64,000 nt of DNA from Amaranthus tricolor (Eukaryota; Streptophyta; Magnoliopsida; Caryophyllales; Amaranthaceae), in the NCBI RefSeq assembly GCF_026212465.1, contig NC_080047.1, positions 42,876,059-42,940,058 of the forward strand, read 5' to 3'. Each line of letters begins with the position of its first letter. Position 1 is the first letter of the stretch. Under the pieces are notes generated by a model. The model did no database searches and was not told the DNA's origin. It worked only from the letters and a program-made list of their open reading frames with translations. The position numbers and the translations under genes are program-made. Shown one piece after another: positions 27,083-39,326 of the stretch.

Positions 27083-27641
27083 CTGTATGCGAAGGCAAGG
27101 AATGACGGGATGAGAGGCATGGATTTCGAAGGTTTTGAGAAGGCAAAGCAGGGTTTGGTTTTTCTTTTGTGTTGAAGATGATGATGAATAGTGAAACGCG
27201 TGTCACTGGTTTCTTATTATTTCTTTTTTATTTTTTTTTATAAAAAGGAAAAGAAAAGGAGTTAAATTAAGAATATTTTATGTCATGTGTATTTAGGATC
27301 ATTCTCGCACTGATAATTCTCTTAAACTTACTCGTCTTAAAATATTAATTTTTCCGAATGTTACATATTTAAATCAGCTCCGACATAATAATCCCAATAA
27401 TACTAATGGTCCACCAGTACCACCAACTCGTAATTCACATGTACGACCAACTAATAATCCACCAGTTCCACCGATTAATATTCCACCGGTACGACCAACA
27501 AATAATTCATCAACACAACCAACTAATAATGCCCCAACAACAACAACTGAAAATAAACCCTCACCAAGTAATAAAAGAACAAAAGATGATGAGGGAGAAA
27601 CAAGTACTAAACGTTGCAAGATAAATTTAAATGACCCATAA
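27083..27641 (+). pseudogene. Pro/Asn-rich C-terminal protein fragment, family unknown
   Basis: From about 27297 to a TAA ending at 27641 one frame is open and reads as a low-complexity tail: repeated PTNNPPVPP / RPTNN / TPTNN-type units, then a Lys/Asp-rich end CKINLNDP. No start or upstream domain is evident, and the stretch next to the CAP-D2 break (27083-27290) shows nothing I recognise. With the palindrome array just downstream it may be the 3' end of another Mutator-like element's gene. Confidence 0.35.
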
Positions 27642-27715
27642 AATAATTTATTGGACAATACGTCACCTTTACGGATGACAAGGACACTTTATTGCTTTTG
27701 TTATTGTTTTATTTT

Positions 27716-27853
27716 ATACCGCCTATATGGTTGGTTAACTTTTTTACCGCCTAAATGGCCGGTTAGTATTATTTATTTCTTTTGTTATTCTTTAAACCGC
27801 CTATATGGCTGGTTAATTGTTTTTCTTTTACCGCCTAAATGGACGGTTAGTAT
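27716..27853. repeat. Third palindrome array (ACCGCC-TATATGG-GGTTA type)
   Basis: Four units of about 20 bases reading ACCGCCTAAATGGCCGGTTA or ACCGCCTATATGGTTGGTTA, alternating between the two variants and spaced 25-50 bases. The ACCG/CGGT outer bases form inverted arms. The layout resembles the subterminal arrays of MULE-1 and MULE-2, but no terminal inverted repeat or target duplication was identified. Confidence 0.7.
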
Positions 27854-28114
27854 TATTTTTTTTTATTCTCGTATATTTATATGTGCAATTTTTTTTATTT
27901 GCAGTATTTGCATTTATATCCATGTACATTTTTTACCTTTTACTTTAAGTATTTCTTTTAAGTATACATAACAATACGGTATATTGTACAATTTGGGATA
28001 ACCCTCTATAACATAGGATTACCCCAATTTTTTACCACATACTCCTTATCCTTTCAACTTTACTCTTTACATCAAAAACTCTCCTTCTCCTCCTCCTTCT
28101 TCCTTCCACCAACA

Positions 28115-28270
28115 ATGTACCACCATTACAAAAATAATTCATCTTCTTCCTCTTTCCATACTTTTAGATTTGAAGAAAATTTTGCCAAACTCAAATTATA
28201 TATCTCCTTAATTATGGGTTTGGTGGTCCTTCTTGTAGCATTAGGAATTATAATAATTATGAAGAAGTAA
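28115..28270 (+). CDS. Small single-pass membrane peptide ORF (51 aa)
   Basis: ATG in a good context (AACAATGT) after a pyrimidine-rich leader. The peptide starts MYHHYKNNSSSSF, then has a short charged part and one hydrophobic segment (residues 29-49, YISLIMGLVVLLVALGIIII), ending MKK. The composition and CT-rich leader look like a real small plant membrane peptide, but I know no family for it. It lies between the palindrome array and the copia element and could be transposon-associated. Confidence 0.35.
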   Translation: MYHHYKNNSSSSSFHTFRFEENFAKLKLYISLIMGLVVLLVALGIIIIMKK

Positions 28271-28640
28271 TTTATTTTGAAGAAGAAGAAACAAAATGCA
28301 CATGATTTTCTTTGTCATATTTTCTTTTGTTTGTTAGTGCATTTTGTATGATAAATTATACTAATATATTATGTAAATGCTATTTCTTTTTACCCTCTTT
28401 AGCATTTATTGTCTTTGATTTTCTTCGTTCTTCTCCTTGTTATTATTATTATTATCATTCCTCTTGTTCTTGATTTATTCCTAAATTTATTATCTACAGC
28501 AAATTCATAACAATAAACCAAGGGGGAGAAGATTATGAAATTAAAACATCATAATTTTTCTAATGGTTTATTATTATGAAAATATAAGAATCATTACATT
28601 GTCATATACTTACAAAACAATTATATATTATGTAGCAAGT

Positions 28641-29774
28641 ATGACAGAAATTACCAAAAGGCTATTCAACATATTAGACTTAACTGGACAAAAATTCTTA
28701 GAATGGAAAGAAGATGCCATCATGAACTTAGAAGCTCAAGGACTTGAACATACTGTATTGGAAGTAAAAGAAAAGGATCCAATAGATGGAACTCAAGCTA
28801 CCAAAATAAAAGTAGCTACAAATCAAGAAAAGGCCAAAGCCTTAGTCCTCTTGAGGCATCATATTCATGATAGCCTTAAATCTGAATATTTATTCATAAA
28901 AGATCCCAAAACATTGTGGGACTCTCTTGTTGAAAGGTTTGATCACCACAAAAGGGTGCTTCTTCCACAAGCTAGCCATGAGTGGAAGAATTTAAGATTT
29001 TCTGATTTTAAGACTCTCAGTGAGTATAATTCAACATTATACCGAATTGCATCAATGTTGAAATATTGTGAGCACCCGGTGACTGATGCAGAAATGATTG
29101 AACTCACATTATCTACTTTTTATCCATCAAACACTATTCTGCAACAACAATATAGAGAAAGAAATTTCAAAAGATATTCAGATCTGAGTGTAGTACTCTC
29201 ACTGGCTGAACAACATAATGATCTTGTCTGGAAAAATCATAATATGAGACCTATTGGATCTCAAACTATCCGTGAGACACACCCTACTAAAACACATGTG
29301 CCTGAAGCACATGCTGTTGAAAATAAAGGCCATGGAAATTATAATAACCGTGATAGAGGACGTAAAAATTTCCGAGGAAGAAGACGAGGACGAGGTCGTG
29401 GAAATTTTTATGGACATGGTAGAAAGTTTTAAGGATTCGGTAGAGGCCATTTTCCCCAAAATTATCAAAATGATCATTACAATAATAATTCTCGAAGGGG
29501 AAAACAAGTTGGATATCACAATAAAAATAGCCATCAAGAAGGAAAAGAAAGTATTTGTTACAAATGTGGCATGACAGGGCATTGGGCACGTACATGTCGT
29601 ACTGCCAAACATTTGGTGGAGCTGTATCTAGCTTCCCAAAAGAAAAAAGGTAAAGGTGTGGAAGCAAACTTTAATGAAGCAAGCACCTCAATGCCTAATG
29701 TCGATCCTTATAATAAAGCAAGCACGTCAATGCCTAATCTTGACCTTTCAGACTTCTATTTTAGATGGCAATAA
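28641..29774 (+). pseudogene. Copia-1 gag
   Basis: Starts MTEITKRLFNILDLTGQKF. The UBN2-type gag region contains KTLWDSLVERFDHHKR and LRFSDFKTLSEYN. An Arg/Gly-rich stretch follows, then the CCHC zinc knuckle CYKCGMTGHWARTC. An in-frame TAA at 29430-29432 separates the capsid part from the zinc knuckle. Gag forms the particle and binds RNA in Ty1/copia elements. Confidence 0.85.
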
Positions 29775-29937
29775 ATATGATAAAGAATATGACGAAGATA
29801 TTTGAATTTTTCTTAACAATGTTGTAGTGCTTATTTAGTTGTATTTCCGTTTTATATGCAATCTCTTTTTTATGTATTGATATCACCTTATGTTAATGAA
29901 ATTTTATTTTAACTATCTATTTATTTAATATGAAGAT

Positions 29938-32900
29938 ATGGATCACTTTGAAAATGGAGTCAAATATCAATGCCTCCTAGATAGTGGAACAACTCACACT
30001 ATCCTAAAGCACAAAGAATACTTTTCTGAGTTGAAGATGGTGAAAGCAGATGTCACCACAATCTCTGGAACCACTACACTAATAGAGGGATATGGAAAAG
30101 CTCAAATAATACTTCTTAATGGGACAAAGCTAGTAATTAATGATGTTTTATATTCGAATAAATCTCGATGAAATCTCATAAGTTTCAAAGATGTACGTCA
30201 AAACGGTTATAATTTAGAAACAATGACCGAAAATCATACTGAATATTTATGCATCACATTTGAAAAATGCGGCAAGAAAAGCATTCATGAAAAATTACCA
30301 GCATACTCATCGGGATTATATCGCATTAATATAAAACCGGTTGAGATAAACATGGTGTCTAACCAGAAGTTAGATAATAAAGAAATGATAAATTTATGGC
30401 ATGACCGATTGGGTCATTCTGGTGTGGGAATGATGCGAAAAATTATTGAAAATTCAATTGGGCATCCAATGAAGAAAATGAGAATTCCCCAACCAAATGA
30501 ATTATCATGTTCTGCATGCTCACAAGGAAAATTGATAATCAGACCATCTTCAAATAAAATTGCTACTGAAACTCCTAGATTTCTAGAAAGAATTCATGTA
30601 GATATATGTGGGCCAATTAATCCTGCTTCTGGGCCATTTAGATATTTTATGGTATTGATTGATGCCTCAACACGATGGTCACATGTAAGTCTCCTACAAA
30701 CTAGAAATGTGGCATTTGCGAAATTACTTGCTCAAATCATTCGATTGAGAAATCAATTTCCAGATTATACAATTAAGCGAATAAGGCTTGACAATGCCGG
30801 AGAATTTACATCTTAAACTTTTAATGATTGTTGCACGTCAATTGGAATTGACGTAGAACATCCAGTAGCTCATGTTCATACTCAAAATGGTCTGGCTGAA
30901 TCATTGATTAAAAGACTCCAATTAATAGCAAGACCATTATTAATGAGGTCGAAATTGCCATCATCTGCGTGGGGACTTGCAATAATACATGCATCATCAT
31001 TGATAAGATTGAGACCAAGTGCTTATCATAAATATTCACCACAGCAATTAGTGCATGGTCGAGAACCAAATATATCACACTTGAAAATATTTAGATGTGC
31101 AGTATATGTCTCTATTGTGTCACCCCAACGTACAAAAATGGGTCCACAAAGAAGGATGGGAATTTATGTTGGATTTGAATGCCCATCAATTATCAAATAT
31201 TTAGTTACAATGACTAGTGATTTATTTAATGCTAGATTTGCAGATTGTCATTTTAATGAAACAATATTCCCATCCTTAGGGGGAGAGAAAGTGGACCCAA
31301 ATAAGAAGGAAATAGATCTCACATGGAATGCAATGCATTTGAAAATATATGATCCAAAAACGAATGCTTCTGAACAAGAAGTTAGAAAAATTGTCCATAA
31401 TCAATATATTGCAAACAGATTACCTGATGCATTTGTAGAAACAAAGCAAGTGACAAAATCATATATTCCTGCCGCAAATGTTCTTGCATGAATTGAAATT
31501 CCCAATGATAACAAAGCCACTGAAAATGAATCTATTGCACGCCGGAAGCGTGGAAGACCACTTGGTTCAAAGGATTTGAAACAAATAAAATCCAAAAGGT
31601 TGAATGAAATGGCAAATGTTATCAATATTACTTCTTCAATGAATTGTAAAGAAACAAGTTTTGGAGATGAGGATGAAAATCTCAGAGAAGAAGAAAATAA
31701 TGATATCAAAGATAACAATGAAATTTCGATTAATTACATTTCAACTAAAAGACAAATAAATCGAAAGAATGTTATTGTTAATGATGCACTTGCTCATTCT
31801 ATCGCCACTGAAATAACACTTAATGAAAATGATATAGAACCAAGAACGATACAAGAATGTCGGCGTAGGAATGATTGGCCAAAATGGAAAGATGCTATTC
31901 AAGCGGAATTAAAGTCACTTGAAAAACGAGAAGTTTTTGGACAAATTACCCAAACACCAAATGGTATAAAACCGGTCGGCTATAAATGGGTGTTTGTAAG
32001 AAAAAGAAATGAAAAAGATGAGGTGGTTAGATATAAGGCACGACTTGTAGCACAAGGTTTTTCCCAAAGACCAGGGATTGATTATGAAGAAACGTATTCT
32101 CCAGTAGTAGATGCGACTACACTAAGATTCTTGATAAGTCTAACTGTCTCAAACAGTTTACAAATGCGACTTATGGTTGTTGTGACCGCATATTTATATG
32201 GTTCACTTGATACAGATATTTATATGAAAGTCCCTGAAGGACTTAAGTTGCCAGAAAACCACCAATCACGAGAAATGTTTTCCATAAAGCTGAAAAGGTC
32301 ACTTTATAGACTAAAACAATCTGGAAGAATGTGGTATAATCGTCTTAGTGAATATCTCCTAAAAGAAGGATTCAAAAATGATCAAATCAGTCCTTGTGTA
32401 TTTATTAAACGGAATCAATCAGGATTTTCTATAATTGCAGTTTATGTTGATGACTTAAAATATCATTGGAACTCCCAAAGAGCTTGAACAAGCTGCAAAA
32501 TATTTGATGAAAGATCTTGGGAAAACAAAGTTTTGCCTTGGATTACAAATGGAGCACTTGAGGGGTGGAATCTTTGTACACCAATCTAACTATACAGAAA
32601 AAGTCCTAAAAAGATTTCATATGGACAAAGCTCATCCGTTGAGCTCTCCAATGATTGTAACGGCCCGGTTTAAGTGACCCGGAAAATCATATGAAAACAT
32701 GATTCCGGTTCACAAACGGACACAAGAAAATTCATTTTTCACTCGGATCGTCAACGTTCCAACGGTAAAGGAATATGGTCAACGCAGGAAACAACGCCAA
32801 ACAAAATAAAACAAGTCAGCGAAAGTCTTTACATATAACTCGAGAGCCTACCGGCCTCTAGACTAGCTAAAATGTTGTACGAGATAAAAATAAAAACGTC

Positions 32901-35900
32901 ATAAACTTTCGTTACATAAACTGAGTTATTTCGACTCATAAACTTATTACAAAGTATGTCTTAGATTTGATGGTTACGGGTTCTAAGCTGAGTCCTCACT
33001 CCAGCCCCCACCTGCAATCAACCTACTGCACGTCGTATGACAACACGTAGCAGGTTCCAAAGAACAGCCAATACACGTCAGAGACTTCATACATATATCA
33101 AACAGGTTGAATACAAGCATTGTGTTTACCCTAGCATGCAAAGGCTCTAATACATATTCTTTATTCAATATTTCCAATCTTGTAACGTTGCCCGTCCCGT
33201 TCGGGTCGTTCAAGTATAAACCATTTATTTTTAGATAATTCCAACTTGTAACGTTGCCCGTCCTGTTCGGGTCGCCAAAGGCTAAAGTATGCATACCCCC
33301 ATGGTGACCGTAATGATCCACAACTGCCATGGGAAAAATAATTTATAATATTCCAAACCATTTGTTAACCCTCTTTGGGTAACATAACCAAACGTCAATC
33401 CCTTTGGGTGACAATACATAAATTCTCAATTTCCAATTAATTATTTCATATTATTTGAGGTGTCTAATCCTTATGTGATTTACAAAGCCTCGATTAGAAA
33501 TAAAACAACATTACTTGCACAACCATATAAATAGTATGGTCTAAGCGTGTACCTTAAACGCTGCAAACACACACGTTGCTCAAGCACAATAGGAATTTCG
33601 CCCTCTTATAAATCGAGGTCCTAAACAACACACACAAAACGATCACATATTAGATCGTGTTTACACATCTAATCCACTCCATACCACTAAGATATCACTA
33701 AGACTTGATAATTTTAAATGTTTTCATCCAATTTCCAATGATTCCAAAAATTAATTTCTGACCAGAAACTTTTTTGGCCATTTCAGACAGTTTAGAAAAT
33801 TCAAATGAAAAATCCGACTTCGCCGTTGCGTTCGGAACGCGTCAATTACCTTGGGTACCAAATTTCATAATTTCTAACATCCATTTACTATTTTTAATTA
33901 TTTTAAGCGTTTAACGAGTTTTTTAACGCATCGGATACATAAACCAACAACGGAAACGACTAACGTTTCGAGTCGGCACCTTTAACGAGACAGAACAGCT
34001 GCTGCCCGAATACATATATAAATATATTTTTTTTTATTTCATTATGATTATTGTTTTATATATACATTATCAACCCTTTTTAAATCTCATGACCAAAATA
34101 ACTCTAGCAAGGGTCACATTCACAAAATCCTTCAAGAGACTTGAAATTTCATAAATTAAAATAACTAGATTAAATACTTAATTCTCTTAACAAAATTTTG
34201 TAGAGAATTACAAAACCAAATCACCCTTTTAAATCAAGACACATATATATAAATATAACACAATCCTTCAAACAAATCAAATTTTGCTAAAGGATTATTA
34301 AACCCTTGGATGACTACATAACTTAATCCATACTAACTTAATTTCTACTAACAAATTGAAATTTAGTTAGAGAAATTTAAACCATAAAAGAAATTTATTT
34401 GAACATCAACAAAAAATCAATTCTTATAACAAATTTAAACTTTGTTAAAGAATATAAATCAAGAACATAACTTAATCCTTTTAACAAAATTAAGGTTTAT
34501 TAAAGGATTGTTAAAGAAAATTACATAAAAATATACTCAATCCTCTTCAAAGTCATAGGATATCATCATACATAAAATTTAATTCATCTTAGAAAACCTT
34601 GTATATAAAATCTATAACTAGCAATTCAATTAAACTTACCCCATTGATCAAAAGATTGAATGGAAGAACAAGAGAATAATTTTTTTTTTTTTTGTGAAAT
34701 GCCGAATCACAAGCCCAAAGGAGAGAATTTTTCTGATTTTTTTTGTTCACTTGGAAGCTTAGAAGGGTGAAGAACTCAAATGGTTTTCATAAGGATTAAT
34801 AGGCAATTAAGGGATGAGCTTAATGTGCCATAATACACACTTATGAGAGGAGTTACAAGACTCCTCCCATTCCCTCACACAACCGGCCACCCCTTCAATT
34901 TCCCCCTAATTATTATTTTTTTTAATTAATTAATTAATTAAGTAACTATTATATAATTGTTAAAACAGTAAAGAAACGTCACACGATAACATCGTACGCG
35001 ATAAAACTCGTTACCGTTAAAATTAACCTTACTTTATTTCTTACAATTAACTATGTAAAATAATATAACTTAATATTACTTATTTATTTTATTTTGTTAT
35101 TCTTTATTTTATTATATTTTATTTTATTTTTTTAAACTCAATAAATTACGGGGTGTTACAATGATAGTGTCATCATTAAAACCAAAAGATAATCCATTTC
35201 GACCTTGGGAAGAAGACGAGGAGATTCTTGGCCCTGAAATGCCATATTTAAGCGCAATTGGAGCTTTGATGTATCTAGCTAATAATACAAGACCTGATAT
35301 TGCTTTCGATGTTAATTTATTAGCTAGATATAGTAATTCACCAACAAAGAGACATTGGAGCGGAATAAAAAATTTGTTGCGCTACCTTCGAGGAACTAAA
35401 GATCTTGGACTATTTTATAGATCAAAACAAGATGCTACACTTGTTGGATATGCAGATGCTGGATACTTGTCAGATCCCCATAAGGCTAAATCACAAAATG
35501 GATATGTATTCACATATGAAGGTACCGCAATATCTTGGAGATCCACGAAACAAACACTAACACCTACATCATCAAACCACACAGAATTAATCGTCCTTTA
35601 TGAAACAAGTAGAGAATGCGTTTGGTTAAGGTCAGTAATTGGTCACATTCAAGAAGAATGTGGGATAAACTCGATAATAAATTCTCCAACTGTAATTTTT
35701 GAAGATAATACCGGTTGCATTGAACAAGTTAGTGAAGGCTTCATAAAAGGGGATAAAACCAAACATTTAGCACCAAAACTCTTCTTTGCACATGACCTCC
35801 AGAAGTACAAAATAGTAAAAGTCAAACAAATTCAATCAAGTGAAAATCTTGCAGATCTATTCACAAAGTCCCTTCCATCAAAGAGATCGAGCAACTTGTA

Positions 35901-35960
35901 TATAAAATTGGAATGTGTCATCTACGAGATATATGTTGAACTCAGGGGGAGAATCATATT
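29938..35960 (+). pseudogene. Copia-1 pol (protease, integrase, RT, RNase H), broken
   Basis: Protease with LLDSGTTHTIL (29980 region). Integrase zinc finger (LWHDRLGHSG, CSACSQGK) and core (HVDICGPI, RLDNAGEF, AESLIKR). RT with GYKWVFVRK, YKARLVAQGF and YVDD at about 32440. RNase H (GYADAGYLSDPHKAKSQNG) lies beyond the solo LTR, from 35166. Stops interrupt the frame at 30169, 30814 and 31489. A one-base gain just after YVDD shifts the frame near 32455. Pol is one frame off gag. Confidence 0.85.
32656..35160. mobile_element. Solo LTR, 2505 bp, inserted in Copia-1
   Basis: Begins TGTAACGGCCCGG and ends CGGGGTGTTACA. It is flanked by the 5-bp direct repeat ATGAT (32651-32655 and 35161-35165). 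TG..CA ends and a 5-bp duplication are the mark of LTR retrotransposon integration. With no internal region, this is a solo LTR left by LTR-LTR recombination. It interrupts the RT region of Copia-1. The same family occurs at 5586-8283. Confidence 0.92.
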
Positions 35961-36102
35961 TACTGCACTCTTTTTTCCCTTCGTCCAGGTTTTTATCCCA
36001 TTGGATTTTTGCTGACAAGGTTTTTAACGAGGCAGTATTAAATAGAAATATTGTAATAATATTTTACTCTTTTTACATAATTAGAATGCATTCAAGGGGG
36101 AG

Positions 36103-36316
36103 TGTTGAGATATAGTGTGAAAGGTAATTAATGAATATAGTATAAAAGGTAATTAATGAATTTATCCTAATGTGAATACATTCAATGTAATTGTGGATGA
36201 ACTTGCCTATAAATATGGAAGTTCACCATTGTAAAAACTACACCAATGAGTAAAAACATCTCTATCTTCTAACTTTTACTCATTCTACTTCCTCCTTATC
36301 TCTCTAAGTTTTAACA
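36103..36316 (+). repeat. Copia-1 3' LTR
   Basis: 214 bp, begins TGTTGAGATATAG and ends TCTCTAAGTTTTAACA, directly after the polypurine tract. It contains a TATAAATATGG promoter-like motif near 36210. Confidence 0.8.
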
Positions 36317-36416
36317 ATAACATAAATGTCATTGGCCATATGCACCCTACATTTTTTTTCATCTTTCTTTAGTTATTCAATAATTTATAGAAGTTCTAAT
36401 TGAATTATAATTCTTT

Positions 36417-36912
36417 AGAAAATTATACATGGTAGTATCGAATTTTTATAAAACGCCGGTGGTAACACTTTTGTAAGATTTTTTCACATGGTAACATCCA
36501 GTTTATGTCTTATCTAACTGTCGTAGCATTTTCCGTTAAATTCTTGTCAATTACTGTTTAATTCACCATTTTGACGTTTATACTATTATTAAGTGTTGGT
36601 TGTTGTCTTTATAATTTGCCCTAAACATTTGAGAGTGTTGATGAATTAAACGGTAAACTAAATGTCAAAATGGTCAATTAATCATTTGAAAGCATAAAAA
36701 TGGTTTATGGCAAATTATAAAGACAACAGCCAGCACTTAATAAAGATAGAAACGTCAAAATGGTGAATTAAATGAAAATTGACAAGAATTTAACGGAAAA
36801 TGCTACGACAATTAGATAAGACATAAACTGGATGCTACCATGTGGAAAAATCTTACAAAAGTGCTACCATCGGCGTTTTATAAAAATTCGATGTTACCAT
36901 GTGCAATTTTCC
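36417..36912. mobile_element. Foldback MITE, copy in R2
   Basis: Same 0.5-kb palindromic element as at 3904-4398, with the same 9-bp flanking repeat TAATTCTTT (36408-36416 and 36913-36921). Confidence 0.8.
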
Positions 36913-38469
36913 TAATTCTTTTTGTGGATCTTTTTGTTGCTATGAATAATTAATAATGTAAAATTCACCCCTTCATTTCAGTCAATTTACTACATCTACA
37001 CTCAAACCTTTTTATATTAATTATAGTTTAATAAATATACATGAAAAAAAAGCAACGATTAAAAAAATCTAATTTCTAACAACTCACTTTATTTCATTTT
37101 TATAGTTACATTTATGTTTTTAAACTTTTAAATCATAATCTGACTCTCAATATAAATATCTTTCATAAGAAATTATAAAAAGAATATATTACAATTTTAG
37201 AGACAAGCAGCGATAAATGAACAAAAAAACACTCAAAAACAGAGCACAACAAACAAAGACAACAACAACAAAAAATATGAGATATCTATGGATACCTCTC
37301 CTTCATTCCTCAAACAAGTTTCTTATCATTAATATATCAACATACATCAATGAATAAATTCACACAAGCCTTGAGAACATTCTCTCAAGGTAAAGACCTC
37401 ACCTGTGATGATGGTCTCACTCAAACGCACTAATACAAGAACGAAGGAATTTTAATGGATGAACCCTAGTTGCCTCACTTGTATTAGACTTTCTCCTAAT
37501 TTCCTAAGCATATTTGAGTCTTTATATATCCCACAACATCATAGGGAAACCCTAGGACAAAACCTTAAACCCCATAAAGTTACCCACATAAAACAAAAAT
37601 ATGCGATGAAGTGGCACTGTGAACCACTAGACCGAGCACCTGCTGCTCGACCAGTCGAGCGAACATGCTGAACATTCTGACCTTCTCCTGGTGAACCGCT
37701 CTCCCGAGCCACACTTGCTCAACTATTCAAGCGGCTAAGTCAGATGCTTGTTGCCGTGTGCTAAGCTGCTTCCTTGATCGTGCAACCTTCTCCTCGAACC
37801 TTGCCTCGATCAAGACACTCCATCCCTTACACAAACCTACTCAAATCATCATCATTGATCACTTGATCAAGTGATTCAAAACTTAGCATCTTAATTTCCC
37901 ATGGCACGCCCACATCACTCTCAAGTGTGCACGGCATAGCGCAAGCTACAAGATGCTCAAGGCCATCTTCAATATTGTGGAAATTGGCGTTTGCTTCAAC
38001 AGGATCGAATATCACATAGCTCTTATTATTCCTCAACTTACCATATAATAAAAAAATCTTGCATATTATAATTTATATATGTATCCATGAAAAAACATAT
38101 TTGAATTTCTCTCTCAATGTATATAATATTTCAAACGTAATTAATAAGATAAAATAAAAAAAGTACCACATACGAGTAGGGCTGAACAGGGTTTGGTCTA
38201 AACCGTAAACCAAACCGGACCAAACCGTAATTTAAGTATTTGGTCTGGTCTACGGTCTGAATGGTCTGGTCCGGTTTTTTTTTTCTTTTAAACGGTTTAC
38301 GGTCCGGTCCCGGTTTTTAAATTTGTAGACCAAACCGGACCAATAAACCGTAATAGACTCTAATATAGTAATATTAGGGATTACTGATTAGGGCAAACAT
38401 TAGAAAAGCTTCTTCTTCTGCCGCCCGTAAATTAGAAAAGCTTCCCAGCAATCCAGCATCCTCTCTTCT

Positions 38470-39200
38470 TCTTCCTCGCATCCTGCCCAGGTCTGAGACG
38501 CCACGCCATCGAATCTTCTTCTTCCTCGCTTCCTTCCCAGCGCCCAGCAGCCCAGGTCTGAGACGCCATCGACTTTTCTTCTTCCTCGCTTCCTTCAACT
38601 CTGCACGCTTCAACCCATCGACGACGCTCTGCTTCTGTGGTTCTTCGAGGCTCCTCCTCCAATCTCACCATTCACCACGGAATCAAGTGTAGAATCTCGT
38701 AATGTAAGTATATTGGTTGATTTTTTGATTTTTTAGGGTTCTTTTTATCAGTAAATTCGAATTAGGGTTCTAAATATACAGTTTTCAATTTTGTTTCAGT
38801 TGATTTCAGTTGATTTCAGTTTTCAATTCGAATTAGGGTTTTAAATATACAGCTTTTGGTTGATTTCAGTTGAATGTTAAATGAAATAATCTCATGTATT
38901 AAATTTCATGTTAATTGGAATTTGCAGTATTGGAATTTGCAGTATTGGACGAATTAGGGTTCTAAATTGAGAATGTATTGAACGAATTTGCAGTATTGGA
39001 TGAATTTGCAGTATTGATTTATTGAATGTTAAATGAAATAATCTCATGTATTAAATTTCATGTTAATTGAAATTTGTAGTAATGGAATTTGCAGTATTGG
39101 ACGAATTAGGGTTCTAAATTGAGAATGTATTGAACGAATTTGCAGTATTGGACGAATTTGCAGTATTGAATGTTAAATGAAATAATCTCATGTATTGAAC
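38470..39200 (+). repeat. Tandem repeats in the 5' untranslated part of the hAT
   Basis: About 57-bp units (TCTTCTTCCTCGC with CAGGTCTGAGACGCC) repeat near 38470-38600. Units of about 150 bp (AATGTTAAATGAAATAATC with GAATTTGCAGTATTGG) repeat at about 38872, 39025 and 39171. Both lie between the left terminus and the transposase ATG. Confidence 0.75.
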
Positions 39201-39326
39201 ATGATATAGCAACTGATATTAAATCTAAATGGCCCAATTTCACTGTATGTTAGTTCATTTGTCTAATATGTTGGTATTACTCGTTTGTAGACTAAATAGA
39301 TTGTTGATGATCAATTGTAGTTTGCG

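Larger units (their letters stand above)
28641..36316 (+). mobile_element. Copia-1: Ty1/copia retrotransposon, 5' LTR not found
   Basis: Gag and pol domains are in copia order (protease, integrase, RT, RNase H), followed by a polypurine tract (AAGGGGGAG) and a 3' LTR at 36103-36316. It is split by a solo LTR at 32656-35160. I could not find a matching 5' LTR or primer-binding site upstream of 28641, so the element is 5'-truncated or rearranged. It is inactive because of stops and a frameshift. Confidence 0.85.

Noticed and set aside
27374..27658. Minus-strand Gly/Leu/Val-rich open frame
   Set aside because: It is the antisense of the Pro/Asn-rich tail; the repeated units read more sensibly on the plus strand.
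29199..29667. Minus-strand open frames over the copia gag
   Set aside because: They are the antisense of the Arg/Gly-rich gag region.
38374..38671. Minus-strand Glu/Arg-rich open frames
   Set aside because: They are the complement of CT-rich tandem repeats in the untranslated part of the hAT element.
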